Shown in pieces: positions 1 to 13,726 of a stretch of DNA of 64,000 nt. Location of the stretch: NCBI GenBank assembly GCA_965112735.1, contig OZ218952.1, positions 2,232,001 to 2,296,000 of the forward strand. Direction: 5' to 3'. The notes under the pieces are model-generated. The model saw nothing but the letters and a program-made list of their open reading frames with translations. It did not search any database and was not told the origin of the DNA. The stretch's first letter is position 1. Each line of letters opens with the position of its first letter. Source of the stretch: Phaeosaccion multiseriatum. Taxonomy: Eukaryota; Ochrophyta, other classes. Both the position numbers and the translations under genes were made by a program.

Positions 1-299
1 AGCTGTTTATGAAGCAGAAACACAGCTCCGCGGACTCCGTGTTCCGCTTTCTCCTCACCTCGCACGAGCTGCACCCCTATTACCTCTACCTCAAGCAGCA
101 GGAGGCCGCCAGGATGTATGAGGTGGGGGAGGAGCAGCAGCAGCAGCAGCAGCAGGGGCAGCCCGCTGGGGCAGGAGGGGGGGATGGCTCTCCTTCTCCT
201 CCTTCCTCTGCTCCACCACCCCCGCCTCCTTTGTCGAACCCCAACACCGTAGACTTGAGTGTAGTCATGGGGCTCATGGGCGTCAACAAAACTACTTGA
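1..299 (+). CDS. SURP-domain protein, C-terminal exon (partial)
   Basis: The open frame enters from the left edge and ends with TGA at 297-299. The first residues, including LFMKQKHSSADSVFRFLL followed by ELHPYYLYLK, match the second half of a SURP (SWAP) module, whose consensus is an FxFL block followed by HxYYxxK. SURP modules occur in splicing factors such as SF3A1, SR140 and SUGP1, where they bind SF1 or other splicing partners in the nucleus. After the module come a polyglutamine run, a Gly stretch and a Pro-rich stretch, then a short tail ending VNKTT. The first two bases are AG and could be the 3' splice site of an upstream intron. The rest of the protein lies outside the window, so the exact family member cannot be named. 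Confidence 0.6.
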   Translation, partial: LFMKQKHSSADSVFRFLLTSHELHPYYLYLKQQEAARMYEVGEEQQQQQQQGQPAGAGGGDGSPSPPSSAPPPPPPLSNPNTVDLSVVMGLMGVNKTT

Positions 300-2141
300 T
301 TCGAAAGAACAGACTCTACTCTGTTCTTTCTCCAAGTACCCTTGGTGCCAAAGTCTCCACTTGCTGATGTATCTACTACCACTTACTGATTTATGCAGAA
401 GAATACATGTACATACAATGTATGTACCACACTTCAACATTCATCGTATGTATATATGTATATGTGTGTGTATGTGTGTGTGTGCAGTGAGTGCGGTGCT
501 CTCATTGATCGCGATTAATATTGGGTCGAAGGGCACAACTTCGCAGACACTAGCGGCCTGTGTTTCTTGCGCATCAAGGGTACGGCATTGTGAAGAAACA
601 AGACGGCCTCTCTCTGCGGTAGTCCTGGAAATGACCCTGGCCCAGTCACTTCCTCTTTTCACCAGCTCTGAGCAGCAAGGGCGAAGAACACGTGGCTGAT
701 GGTGTTCTTTCGCTGACGTACTTGCTTCCTTGCGGCTTCACAAAGCAGGTTGATGCACACTTCGGCGTGGCCCTTGGGCCAAGTCAACAAGATGATGAAA
801 ACAAGCCCTTCCCAAGCTCGTAGTAAGAAGAAGAGACCGAACTAAAAGGAGGGGGGAGTTGGCTGGGCAATCCGATTCTCAGACGGGAGAAGAAGCAAGA
901 GTAGTCCGCCGCTCCACCCACTACGTACCCAGTGAAGCAACAAACGAAGATGTGTAGGACCAGGCAGCCGGTCCAAGTATCCAACGCGCTGCTGGGCTGA
1001 AGTGGACACTCCCTCATAGGGCTTGGTTGGTTGTCGAGCCGCCATGTGTGTGACAGGGCCTCCATCTATTCAGAGAGCTCAAGCGCCGCCGCCGTCTGTC
1101 GCCCCATGTCTCGGCCTGTCTCTTCATCTCCACCTCTCTCTCCCTCCACACTCTCTCTCTCCGCACATGGCGAGAGGTCTCACAACTGGTTGTGGTCTCA
1201 CAACTGGTTGTGGTCTCACAGCTGGTTGTGGTCTCACAGCTGGTTGTGGTCTCACAGCTGGTTGTGGTCTCACAGCTGGTTGTGGTCTCACAGCTGGTTG
1301 TGGTCTCACAACTGGTTGTGGTCTCACGACTGGTTGTGGTCTCACAACTGGTTGTGGGGCTGACAGTGTGGGGGTCGGCTCCTCCCCTCATCAGCTCTGA
1401 ACAGGGGCCTTGGCCCTTCTGACGGTTGGGGGGAGGGGGGAGAGGGATGAGGAGGGGGGAAGGGGTGTGTGGTGTGTGTGTGGTACTCGGCACGTATTGC
1501 ATGCCTGAGCTCCTTTCCCCGTGGCACTGGTGCCGACCACCCTGGAGGCACAGCAGCCTGGCTGCGACAGACCGACAGACCGACCGACAGACCGATCGAC
1601 AGACCGATCGAGAGAGAGCCAAGTGCCGGACTCGTTTGCTCGTGGCTGGACTCCTCCCCCCTCCCCTCCTGCCTCCGACAATCGCGAATCAGGTAAGCGG
1701 CGAACAGCCACCCATCCATCAACCCCTCATCCATCCATCGATCCTTCTGTAGGACAGGCCAGTGCAGGCGAGCATCCATGGACTCAAAAGATCTGCGAGG
1801 AACGCCGCCGCTGACTCATGGACGCTTGCATCGCAAGGCTGGGGGGTGCGGCATACCAGCACGCACACGCACGCACACACGCGCAAACACGGTAGACACC
1901 GAAGAGAGGAGCAGGGAACGGAGGAGCGTAAGGAAGAGAAAGAGGAGCCCGACCAGCAGTAGTACTAGCAATGGCAGCAGCAGTGGCAGCAGCAGGAGGG
2001 GGGGGCTAGTGTAGGTGGGTAAGAGTGCAGTTAGAGATGGAGGGACAATGGCCCCCCTCCCCCTTCGCAACCGCCCGTTGACGGGCAGCAAGACAAAGAT
2101 GGCAACGCACGCACACAGGCAGAGTAGAGGTATGGTAAGAC
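300..2141. other. Intergenic region with simple repeats
   Basis: I see no convincing gene here. The stretch holds a short GT/AT-rich run near 450-485, the 18-bp tandem array listed separately, a GACC/GACA-rich tract at about 1565-1615, and several GGGGAGG and CCTCC tracts. Open frames of 60-200 codons occur on both strands but are repeat-driven, with composition such as repeated TTTSCE, and match nothing I know. It should contain the 3' regions of the SURP gene and of the coiled-coil gene, which converge here. Confidence 0.6.
1171..1354. repeat. 18-bp tandem repeat array (about 10 copies)
   Basis: The unit GGTCTCACAACTGGTTGT is repeated head to tail about ten times. Variants alternate between CACAACTGG, CACAGCTGG and, once, CACGACTGG. 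The unit contains the near-palindromes ACAACTGGTTGT and CAGCTG. Because 18 is a multiple of three, all frames stay open and create spurious repetitive ORFs on both strands. There are no unique spacers between units, so this is a minisatellite and not a CRISPR array. Confidence 0.9.
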
Positions 2142-2666
2142 TTAACGTACGACGTACCTTCCTGCCATACCCCCACTCAAGTCAAGCCCCCCTCCTCCTC
2201 CTCCTGCTCCTGCTCCTGCTCCTCCTTCTCCCGAGCCCCCCAGCGAAGCCCCTAGCGAGCTCCTCCTCCGTAGCACCACCATACCCATTCCGTTGCGCGT
2301 GACTTGATCACTCTCCACAAACTCTGACCCCCCTCCCCCTCCCCCGCTACCACCGCCCCCCGCAGCGCCGCTAGAGCTGGATCTGCGATGCCTCCTCCCA
2401 TTGCTGGCGTTGTAGGACGCTGCGGGTCCGGCAGAGGCAGAGGGAATAGCAGGGCCCACACTCCTCGCTTGACCGTTACTCGCGTGACCGTTAGTCGAGG
2501 TGGCCATAGCCATGGCTGCAGCGAAGGCCGTGCCCCCTGCAGCTCCGGCTCCCCCTCCCCCACCACCGCCCGCCCCCGCCGCTGGGCCTTGTGGTCGCCC
2601 CAGGGTGGCAGGGTCAAGGCTGGTGTTTGTTGCTGTAATAGGGTACCCAGAAAGAGAAAATGACAA
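2142..2666 (-). CDS. Gly/Ser/Ala-rich open frame, possible terminal exon
   Basis: A 174-codon frame begins MSFSLSGYPITATNTSLDPA and continues as a Gly/Ser/Ala-rich low-complexity tail with one less biased block, SEFVESDQVTRNGMGMVVLRRR, before stopping at 2142. A plausible splice acceptor (TATTACAG) lies just before ATNTSLD. It could be an alternative last exon of the adjacent coiled-coil gene or a separate small gene. I could not find a phase-compatible splice from the exon ending near 2880. Codon bias is GC-driven, so coding status is uncertain. Confidence 0.3.
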   Translation of the reverse strand: MSFSLSGYPITATNTSLDPATLGRPQGPAAGAGGGGGGGAGAAGGTAFAAAMAMATSTNGHASNGQARSVGPAIPSASAGPAASYNASNGRRHRRSSSSGAAGGGGSGGGGGGSEFVESDQVTRNGMGMVVLRRRSSLGASLGGSGEGGAGAGAGGGGGGLDLSGGMAGRYVVR

Positions 2667-2859
2667 AGCGCAGAGGGAGATTCAGTACACCTCGATCGAT
2701 CCATCGCACCTCCGACACGAGAAGAGGAAGATTTCGATGAAATTCTCAACATGACACGCAAGGCCTCCGTTCGCACCCCCCCCCCTCTCCCTCTCCCTTC
2801 CCCCACTCCCCCAGTCCAGCGCGGCGAACGACCAATGACTACAGCTAAACAAGCAAGTC

Positions 2860-5073
2860 TCACAGATGACAAACGCGCATGGCAAGTCCCTCTTCCTTCC
2901 TTCCTCCTCCCATGCCCTCACCCGCGAGTGGTCGGGGCATCAGTGCTGCTCCTTGCGGAGATTTATCCGAGGAGGATCCCCCCTTTACGGACCCACTCCG
3001 CCGCCGGCCGGACCCCACACCCATGCCACCATTGCCCCCGCCCCCGAGGGTGTGTGAGCCGAGACCCCCCCCAGGGTACCCGCCCCCCGGGTACCCCCCG
3101 CCCCCCCCCGGGTCGGTGAGGAGGTACTCCTTGAGGGTGACGATTTCGTCCTTGAGAGCGTTGTTTTCGTGCTTGAGGTCTACGTACTTGGCGAAGCGTG
3201 TCTTGCCCAGGCTTTGGGTGCGGAGGGCCTCCACTTCGCGAGTTAGCTGAGGTGTGTGTGTGTTTGTTTGTGTTTTGTTTGTTGGTTTGTTTGTTTGTTT
3301 GTTTGTTTTGGAGGTGGTGGTGGGAGGAGGGGGTAGGTGGCGTTTTGGTGGTGTGGTTGGGGTAGGTGAAGCGAGTGTGGTTGGGGGGGGCTTGAGGCCA
3401 ACGGGTGGGTGGCAAGAAGAGCGGAGGGAACACGCACACAAGTCTCAGCTGCAACACGTCATGCACACCAACCAACAAGGCCAGGTGTCACCACTGCCAC
3501 CTCTCTCCCCCCTCCTCTGTAATGGCAAACAAAGAACAGGAATAAGAAAACGAAAAAGTGAAAGTCCCTTCACTTCTTTGCTTCTCTTCGTCACGGCACA
3601 TCACACCACACCATCCCATCCATACCTGTGCCACTTCCTCCATGAGCTCTGCGATCTCGTGATGGGCCTCCTGCCTCGTCTTGTCATGCGCCTCCCTCTC
3701 CAGCTCTAGCTGCCCCTGCACCTCCTCCAACGCGGCCTCCATCCTCTCCTTATCCTGCTTCCTTTTGCCCGCCTCCTTGTCGGCCCCACGGACCTTCTCC
3801 TCCATCTCCAATCGCTGCACTTCACACTTGGCCTGCAGGGCCTTGTGTCGCGCTTCGAGGGCCGCCAGCTCGGCTTCGATGCTCTCTCGAGTGCGCGTGA
3901 CGGAGTCGAGGCGGTCGCTGAGCTCTTTGATTTCGCCGTCGGTCCTTTGCTTCACCGCGGCCTCTAGCTCACCGCTCCACGTCTTGTTGACGATGGGGTG
4001 GGGTGTGGGAGGAGGAGGAGGAGAGGAGGAGGAGGAGGAGGAGGAGGGGGGGGGGAGTGACGACTGTGCTTGACCGAGGAACGAATCGCCAGTAAGTGGC
4101 TCGGCTCCGTCCGGAGACCCGAACATGCTGAGAGGGCTGCTTCCGCCTTTGGGTCTGCCTTCCGCGTTCTTTGCCCCGCCCTCTCTCTCCCTCCTCGTCC
4201 TCGCCGCCGTCCGCCATAGCCTCTCCCCCACTAACCTCCCGCCCCATCCCCCCACCCCTACCCTGCCCCTGCCCTCCTCACCTTCTTGTCCTCCTCCAGA
4301 GCTGCCACCTTCTCCTGCAGCTCTTGACATCTCTTGTCCCGCAGCTCCGCCTCCCTGGTCAGTCTGTCCACCTCCCTCTCCCCCTGTTCAAACTTGGCCG
4401 TCAGCGCCTCGAATGCATCCCTGACCTTGACCGCCTGCCCCGCCAACGCGGACGCCTCCTTGCGCATCTCCTTCTCCTTGGCCTCTAAGTGCATCCTGTC
4501 CTGGTCGACGGCCTGCAGCTCCATACGGGCGGCGTGGAGTGCCTTCTGGTGCTTCTCAAGGGCCGCCTCCAGCGCCGCTTGGCTCACATCTTTATCTCCC
4601 TCGAGCCGCAGCGCCCGGCCCTCTTGAGCTTGACACCGCTCCCGTAGCTGCCGCAATCAATCAGAGGGAAGGCGGGAGGTAGGAGGCGGAAGGCAGGGAG
4701 GGGGGGTCAATGAGTCGTTCGGGGGTGGCCAAGCCGGAAAAAGGGCTGTTGTTCATAACCCTTCCCTCTTTTTGTGCTGCTTCCTCTTGTTTCTGGCTCA
4801 TAACCCTTCCCTCTCTTTGTGTTGCTTCCTCTTGTTTCTGCTCTGCCTTACCCGATCAATCGTCTCCGTGGCGACAGCCAGCGCGTCTCGTGGGCCCTTT
4901 AGCGCCTCCTCCACGGCGGTGGCAACAGCGTTCTGCCCATTGAGTTTTTCTCTCTCAACAGCTGCCGCCAGCTCCTGCCCCAGGGTGGCCTTCTCTTGCT
5001 GGAGAGTGTGAAGCACCTCCAGCGTCCGCACATGCTTGGCGAGCAGCGCAGATGCGGCCTTGGCCTCCGCCAT
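2860..5073 (-). CDS. Long coiled-coil protein, unknown family
   Basis: Four exons join in frame into about 443 residues: 5073-4852, 4647-4282, 3982-3626 and 3246 to the stop at 2860. The introns begin GTAAGG, GTGAGG and GTATGG and end in CAG or AAG. The protein starts MAEAKAASALLAKHVRTLEV and is almost entirely heptad-rich coiled coil (Glu, Lys, Ala, Leu and Gln). The last exon holds the most distinctive block, GKTRFAKYVDLKHENNALKD, then a Gly-rich tail with GGGYPGG repeats and a Ser/Arg-rich end. I do not recognise the family. Its divergent neighbour is the axonemal gene DRC2, about 400 bp away, so a cytoskeletal or ciliary role is possible but is only inference from context. The start is the first ATG of the outermost clear exon, and an upstream exon cannot be excluded. 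Confidence 0.6.
4752..4841. repeat. Tandem duplication of about 44 bp inside an intron
   Basis: The segment TAACCCTTCCCTCT...TTGTTTCTG occurs twice in direct succession with few differences (for example TTTTTGTGCTG against CTTTGTGTTG). It lies in the first intron of the coiled-coil gene, immediately next to the splice donor at 4847-4851. It is probably a recent slippage duplication with no visible coding effect. Confidence 0.8.
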
Positions 5074-5473
5074 CGCACCCGATCAGATCAACTTGCTCCT
5101 CCTCAACCGACTACTGTCACTTGCTGCACATCCCTTCCCACATAATTTACCTCTCTTTCTCTTCCACTTCCAAAATCCACCTGGCGGTTACGCTTTTTCT
5201 GAATTTTGCATTTTGGACTGGTACGGGGGGGGGGAGGTGAGGAAGCAGGGACTCGCTCATGTAGAGTGGTGGACAGAGTGTAGTGGCCGAGAAAGATAAT
5301 TCGTGGTCTTAGAGTGTGTTTAATGGAGGCAGAGAAGTTACATTTCGTGCAATCCTCCTCCCTTGTACACTGGGACTCTGGGCTTGGGCACTGAAGGGCG
5401 GAGAGTTCGCTTCGAGAAGCCTCGCGTCCCTGCGAAGGGGGGAGCTGTCACTGCTGCAGGGCGAGAAGCGACC
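5074..5473. promoter_or_regulatory. Divergent intergenic region between the coiled-coil gene and DRC2
   Basis: The two start codons face away from each other across about 400 bp, so both promoters must lie here. The stretch at 5085-5215 is pyrimidine-rich on the + strand and less GC-biased than the flanks, then GGTACGGGGGGGGG follows. I see no TATA box. If the DRC2 start is instead the in-frame ATG at 5363, this region shrinks by 111 bp. Confidence 0.4.
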
Positions 5474-9074
<3,601 letters not shown>

Positions 9075-9583
9075 GTGCCCGGCCTATTGAAGTCCTCCTC
9101 CTCAGTGCTTTCCAGCTGCAAATTTCTTATAAATTTCTTATAAAAATGAAAATGAACGTGTGCTCTCAAAGTTGATTTTGAGAGATCAGGGGAGAGAGGG
9201 GGAGGGAGGGGAGGTTAAGGACATTGTGTCGGTGTTGGCTTGGCCAGAATTGAGGATTCTTGAGTAGACAGGGACTTTTGGGGCTTTACTTTCAGTTTCC
9301 GTTTCCGTTAAAAAGCCCCTGCTCTTGGACGCCCGGCGCCTGGCCCGGCCAAGGTCGATTGCTCGCACTGGCCGCCCGCGTTTGCTTTAAGAAGCACAAT
9401 TTTCAATCTCAAAGGAGTTGAGAACTGAGTTGAAGTGGAGAGAAGTCAGGGCTTGGAAACATGTACCCACGGGATTTTCGCGTAAAAATTTCAGATCTGA
9501 CGGTCAAAAATCCTTCACCTTCGCCCTTCAGCTCAAGAGGAGTTTAGATATTAGGAGAAAGGAGAAAGGAGCCCCGAGAGAAG
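9075..9583. other. DRC2 3' region and upstream region of the Cys/His-repeat gene
   Basis: No gene is seen. After the DRC2 stop there is an AT-rich patch with two AAATTTCTTATAA-like copies at about 9121-9145 in otherwise GC-rich DNA, a candidate 3'-end signal. The last about 100 bp before 9584 are likely the 5' untranslated or promoter region of the next gene. Confidence 0.5.
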
Positions 9584-11545
9584 ATGGGGAAAATTAAAAA
9601 GCTGTGCTCGTCGGAGGGCTGCACCAACCAGGCCATCAAGGCGGGGATTTGCGTGAAGCACGGGGCTGTGGTCAAGGCCAAGCGCTGCAAGATGGAGGGC
9701 TGCACCAACGGCGCTGTGTTGGGGGGAGTCTGTGTGAGGCATGGGGCCAAGACCAAGCGATGCGTGATGGATGGCTGCGAGAAGCAGGCTCAGAAGGGGG
9801 GGTTGTGTATCCGTCATGGAGCGAAGGTCAAGCGCTGCAACGCGCCAGAGGGCTGCAATCGCTTCCCTGTCCAGAACGGCCGTTGCGTGACGCACGGAGC
9901 GGTGGTGAAGCGCTGTAAGCACGAGGGCTGCACCAACCAGGTACAGACTGGGGGTGTGTGCATTCGACACGGTGCGCTCGTGAACTTCCGTCGCTGCGGA
10001 GAGGAGGGGTGCGCCAAGTTCGCAGTGAAACAGGGCAAGTGTGTTAGGCACGGGGCGGTGGTCCCGCGCTGCAGCCATGAGGGCTGTGAGAACCAGGTGC
10101 AAAAGGGGGGAGTCTGCTTCCAGCACGGAGCGGTGAGGGCGAAGAAGAAGGACAAGGGGGCGCCGAAGCTCAAGTCGACGGTGGCTGCGGCTGCTGCGGC
10201 GGCAGCGTCTGCGGCCGTGGCGGCCGCCAACTCCGCTCCTGTTCCTTCTGGCGGCTCTCCCGCCGCTGCGGGTGTTGCGGGCGCCCTCAGCGTGGGGGTT
10301 GGGGAGAACGGCACCAAGGCTCCTGCAGTTGCGCCTTCTATGGCGGGTGGTGCTTCTGCTGTGCCTGGGGCTGCGGGTGCTGGGCTTGCGCACCCCAACC
10401 GCGCTCGAGTGGTTGCCACTGCTGCGGCCAGTGCAGCCGCAGCTGCGGCAGCGGCGGCTGCTGTTGCCGCTACGGCCGCCTCCACCCCTGGAGTGTCCAC
10501 CCCCATGCTGACGCCTTCCTTCCGGGCGCGGCCCAATGCCTTGGCCCCAACGCAGGGGGGCAAGGCGATGAAGACTTCGGCCCTTCAGTCTGCCTCCAGT
10601 GCCGCTTCGGCTGCTGCTGCAGCTGCTTCGTCTGCTGCCTCTTTCGTTGCTGCGGGTGGCGAGAAGCGGGCCAAGGGCGAGGGAGGAGGAGGCACCATCA
10701 CTACTGCTGCTGGGGCTACCACGGCGGCTCCTCTAGCACCCACTCCAGCACCCACCGCTACGGACGCCAAGGGGGTGCGCCTTCTGGCAGGGCTTTCAAC
10801 TGGAGCCGGTGGTGTGCCTATGGGACAATCACCACCAGCATTTGTTCCACAAGCAGCGGCAGCTGCAGGAGCACCAACAGCAGCAGCAGCAGCAGCAGCG
10901 GCAGCGGCAGCGGCAGCATCAACAGCAGCAGTGTCAGCTGTAGCAGCATCAGCACCACCATTGTCAGCAGCTGTAGCAATGTCAGCACCACCGCAACCAG
11001 CACCAGCGGCGGTAGTAGTGTCCGCACCACCACCACCATTGGCAGCAGCCCCTGGGAATTTTTCGACAAGCATCATTGATGCAGCTGGACAGCCACCACC
11101 CGCAGCGGCAGCATCGGCGGCAGCTCCAACAGCAGCGCCATTGTCAGCAGCAATGCCAGCAGCAGTACCAATGTCAGTTGCACCATTGTCAGCAGTAGGG
11201 CTTGGCGTGTCCTCGATGGCTCTGCCTCTGTCTCTGCCTGGTGCTGGTGCCTACTCCAGCGGCGCCGCTTTCAGGGCGGCGCCTCATGCTGGTGCGCCCG
11301 CCGCTGGGCCCGCTGCCCATGGACATGATGCCCATGGACATGATGCCCATGGACATGATGCCCATGCACATGCTACCCATGCACCTGCTGCCCCTGTTGC
11401 TGCTCCTGTTGCTCCTCCTGTTGCTGCAGCACCAGCTCCTGCAGCACCTGCTGCGGCTGCCCCTGCGCCTCCTGTTTTTTCTGCTGCTCCTTCTGCACCT
11501 GCTGCGCCTGCTTCTGCTCCGTTTCAGCCAGCAGCGACGAAATGA
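9584..11545 (+). CDS. Cys/His-repeat protein (C-X4-C-X9-C-X2-H type)
   Basis: This is an intronless 653-codon frame. Residues 8 to about 185 hold seven consecutive repeats of the form C-x(4)-C-x(9)-C-x(2)-H-G-A, for example CSSEGCTNQAIKAGICVKHG and CKMEGCTNGAVLGGVCVRHG, with one repeat (CNAPEGC) having an extra spacer residue. The Cys3His pattern should bind zinc. Such repeats are abundant in stramenopiles and are often labelled WRKY19-like in databases, although no WRKY domain is present here. They are shorter in spacing than the brown-algal EsV-1-7 motif (C-x4-C-x16-C-x2-H). A KKKDKG basic patch follows, and then about 450 residues of Ala/Pro-rich sequence with an AHGHD repeat near residue 580. 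Role unknown; regulatory or nucleic-acid binding is inference. Confidence 0.85.
   Translation: MGKIKKLCSSEGCTNQAIKAGICVKHGAVVKAKRCKMEGCTNGAVLGGVCVRHGAKTKRCVMDGCEKQAQKGGLCIRHGAKVKRCNAPEGCNRFPVQNGRCVTHGAVVKRCKHEGCTNQVQTGGVCIRHGALVNFRRCGEEGCAKFAVKQGKCVRHGAVVPRCSHEGCENQVQKGGVCFQHGAVRAKKKDKGAPKLKSTVAAAAAAAASAAVAAANSAPVPSGGSPAAAGVAGALSVGVGENGTKAPAVAPSMAGGASAVPGAAGAGLAHPNRARVVATAAASAAAAAAAAAAVAATAASTPGVSTPMLTPSFRARPNALAPTQGGKAMKTSALQSASSAASAAAAAASSAASFVAAGGEKRAKGEGGGGTITTAAGATTAAPLAPTPAPTATDAKGVRLLAGLSTGAGGVPMGQSPPAFVPQAAAAAGAPTAAAAAAAAAAAAASTAAVSAVAASAPPLSAAVAMSAPPQPAPAAVVVSAPPPPLAAAPGNFSTSIIDAAGQPPPAAAASAAAPTAAPLSAAMPAAVPMSVAPLSAVGLGVSSMALPLSLPGAGAYSSGAAFRAAPHAGAPAAGPAAHGHDAHGHDAHGHDAHAHATHAPAAPVAAPVAPPVAAAPAPAAPAAAAPAPPVFSAAPSAPAAPASAPFQPAATK
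11321..11380 (+). repeat. 15-bp coding repeat (AHGHD units)
   Basis: The unit CATGGACATGATGCC is repeated three to four times inside the Cys/His-repeat gene and gives AHGHDAHGHDAHGHDAHAH. The histidine-rich stretch could bind metal, but it may simply be a slippage product in low-complexity coding DNA. Confidence 0.8.
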
Positions 11546-12522
11546 GGGGCGCATCAAGGACGAGACAAGCACGGCAGAGGAGAAAGGGCAGAGCCAAGGC
11601 CACATGCGGGGAGGGAGTAGGCCACGCACGGCCTTCCTCGCAGCCGAGGGGTTAGTTAGCGATCTCAATTTCACAGGCACGGTTGCCCATCAGCAGCGGC
11701 AATCATCACGGCAAGGCAGCCATGCAGTGTCGACACGCCACCAGCCGTACACACTCACACGGTTCACAAGGGTTTTTGGGATATGGAGAGGGAGCTATAT
11801 ATATATCTCTCTCTCTGCCTGATGGAAAATCGAGGCGATGTAGGGCGGACGGGGAGGGAGCAGGTCATGCGGTGCGCGGTGAGGAGAGGAGAGGAGGCGA
11901 GGAGAGAAGAGGAGAGGGCCCAACGGAGAAAGGAGAAAGGGAGAGGGGTGGGCAGGGGGAAGGGGGCGGGAGGACGAGTATAACAACCACAACCACGGAG
12001 CAAAGGATACCTAATGGAGACAGAGGGAAGGGGGGATTTGCATTTCGACGGCGCAAACGGACGGACGACGAGAGAGGGGCTGCGCGTTAGCAAGGTTGCG
12101 ATGCTGGAAATGCATTGGTCTGTGAGCGAAGCATAGGTGCCCATCATGCTGTCCGCAAAGCCGGAAGGGAAGGGAAGGGCGGCGGCGAGAGGCGGTCAGA
12201 GGGCCTGGGAGGACAAGGGGGGGCGCGGGGGGGATTGGAGCATGCGTGAGGGGAGGGGAGGGGAGGGGGCAGCGGATGTGGGAGGCAAGCGCAAGCGCCA
12301 GCGTTCGGGTCCGCGATGTGTAGTGTATGTGAGGAATAATAGCCTGAGTTTAGAGGACGTAATGATGAATGAAGGTAGCTTGAGTTTAAAAGGGGAGTGC
12401 CGAGAGTTTGTGAAGAGACAGGGGAACAGGGGAACATCGATTTTGTTGGATTATGTGTTGTGGCATTCATTCTTTCATTCTTCTCCGCGCGCTCGCTCTT
12501 GGGAGCAGCAACAGCAGCACAC
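11546..12522. other. Intergenic region between the Cys/His-repeat and ARM genes
   Basis: No gene is recognised. The DNA is strongly purine-rich on the + strand from about 11870 to 12260 (GAGGAGAGGAGAGG and GGGAAGGGGG tracts). From about 12320 the composition becomes less G-rich and includes TTTTGTTGGATTATG, probably the promoter and leader of the ARM-like gene. Confidence 0.55.
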
Positions 12523-13688
12523 ATGCCAAAGAAAGTAAGAGCAGTCCCTAAAAAGAGGAAGACTAGCACTGCAGCATCCGACACCAACGGGAGTAACGCG
12601 GTGTGGCAGCGGGATGCCGCCGCACAGGCCGCAGCCAGTGAGGCTAAGGAGGCAGAGAAGCAGGCCATGACGGCCGCCATAAAGCATGGGGCAGACATAA
12701 TGGCCAATGAAGGCCCCTATACCCAGGAGGTGGAGGACACGCGAAGGAAAGTGAAATCTTTGGTCTCGGAGAAGAGTTACCTTGGCCTTTATACCATGCT
12801 GACGGCCAGCAAGGAGGAGGTCATCCATATAGAGGTATTGACCGAGATCGCGAGGTGCGTTCGTCATTGCCGGATCAAACTAACCCCTTTCTCTCTCTCC
12901 CTCTCCTATCTCTCCATGCCAAACTTTATCCACTCTCTTGAGTGCGTTACTCCAAACAACCCCTTCGTATCTGCTGGCATATAATAACATCATCCCTACA
13001 CCTCCCCCCTTGCCACAGCCGAAGTCAGCCACTGTCTTTCCAAATTCCTCTGTGATGAGCGCTCGCGCCTGAGTTCTCAATGTTTGCCCTCCTTGTTGCA
13101 CCAGGCTGGCTGAAAACTTCTCGGCCCACTTGAGGGTTTCGGCCTGCGATGCCATTGCAGGTGGGATGCTTTGCCTTTCTTGGGTGTGTGACTTTTGAAA
13201 GACTGAGGAGAAGGCTCCAAGGAGTTTGTGAAAGGAGGGGGGAGGTGGAGACTCAGCCTTGCTTTCGCGACACGAGAGCCTCGTTTAAGCCCCCCATGGT
13301 GCCCCTGCTGCTCCTCACTCCCAACTCCTTACCAACCGCTCCTGCTGCTACAGGCTCTTTGAAGAAGCCCGAGAATGAAAGCGAGCCTGTGTACATCGCC
13401 GGCTTCTGGGCGCTGGATGCTATGCTCAACCACTTCGAGAGCGTATCTGGCACGGGCGGGCAGACCCGAGTAGTCCTTCCCTCGAGCGTGTACGAAGTCA
13501 TCGCCCTAGGCCTGCGCAATTTCGATTGGAGCGCGTCGGTAACCTTCATGTGCTGCAAAGCATTGGCGCGAGTAGCTCGCCTTCCCGACGCCGCCACTGC
13601 TCTGGGCAAGCACGGGGTGTGCGAATGGCTCGTCGCGGGTAAGGAACTGGGAAACAATACGATTGGAGGGGCCCCTTCTCTGCTTCTC

Positions 13689-13726
<38 letters not shown>

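Noticed and set aside
1171-1354. Possible CRISPR array
   Set aside because: Units are directly contiguous with no unique spacers, and the DNA is eukaryotic.
1014-1622. Minus-strand ORF of about 200 codons with Thr-Ser-Cys-Glu repeats
   Set aside because: It is produced by the 18-bp tandem array, and no domain is visible.
12880-13155. Minus-strand ORF starting MASQAETLKWAEKF
   Set aside because: It looks fairly normal, but it overlaps in antisense a 56-nt exon that the ARM-like gene needs to keep phase, and no further minus exons are seen.
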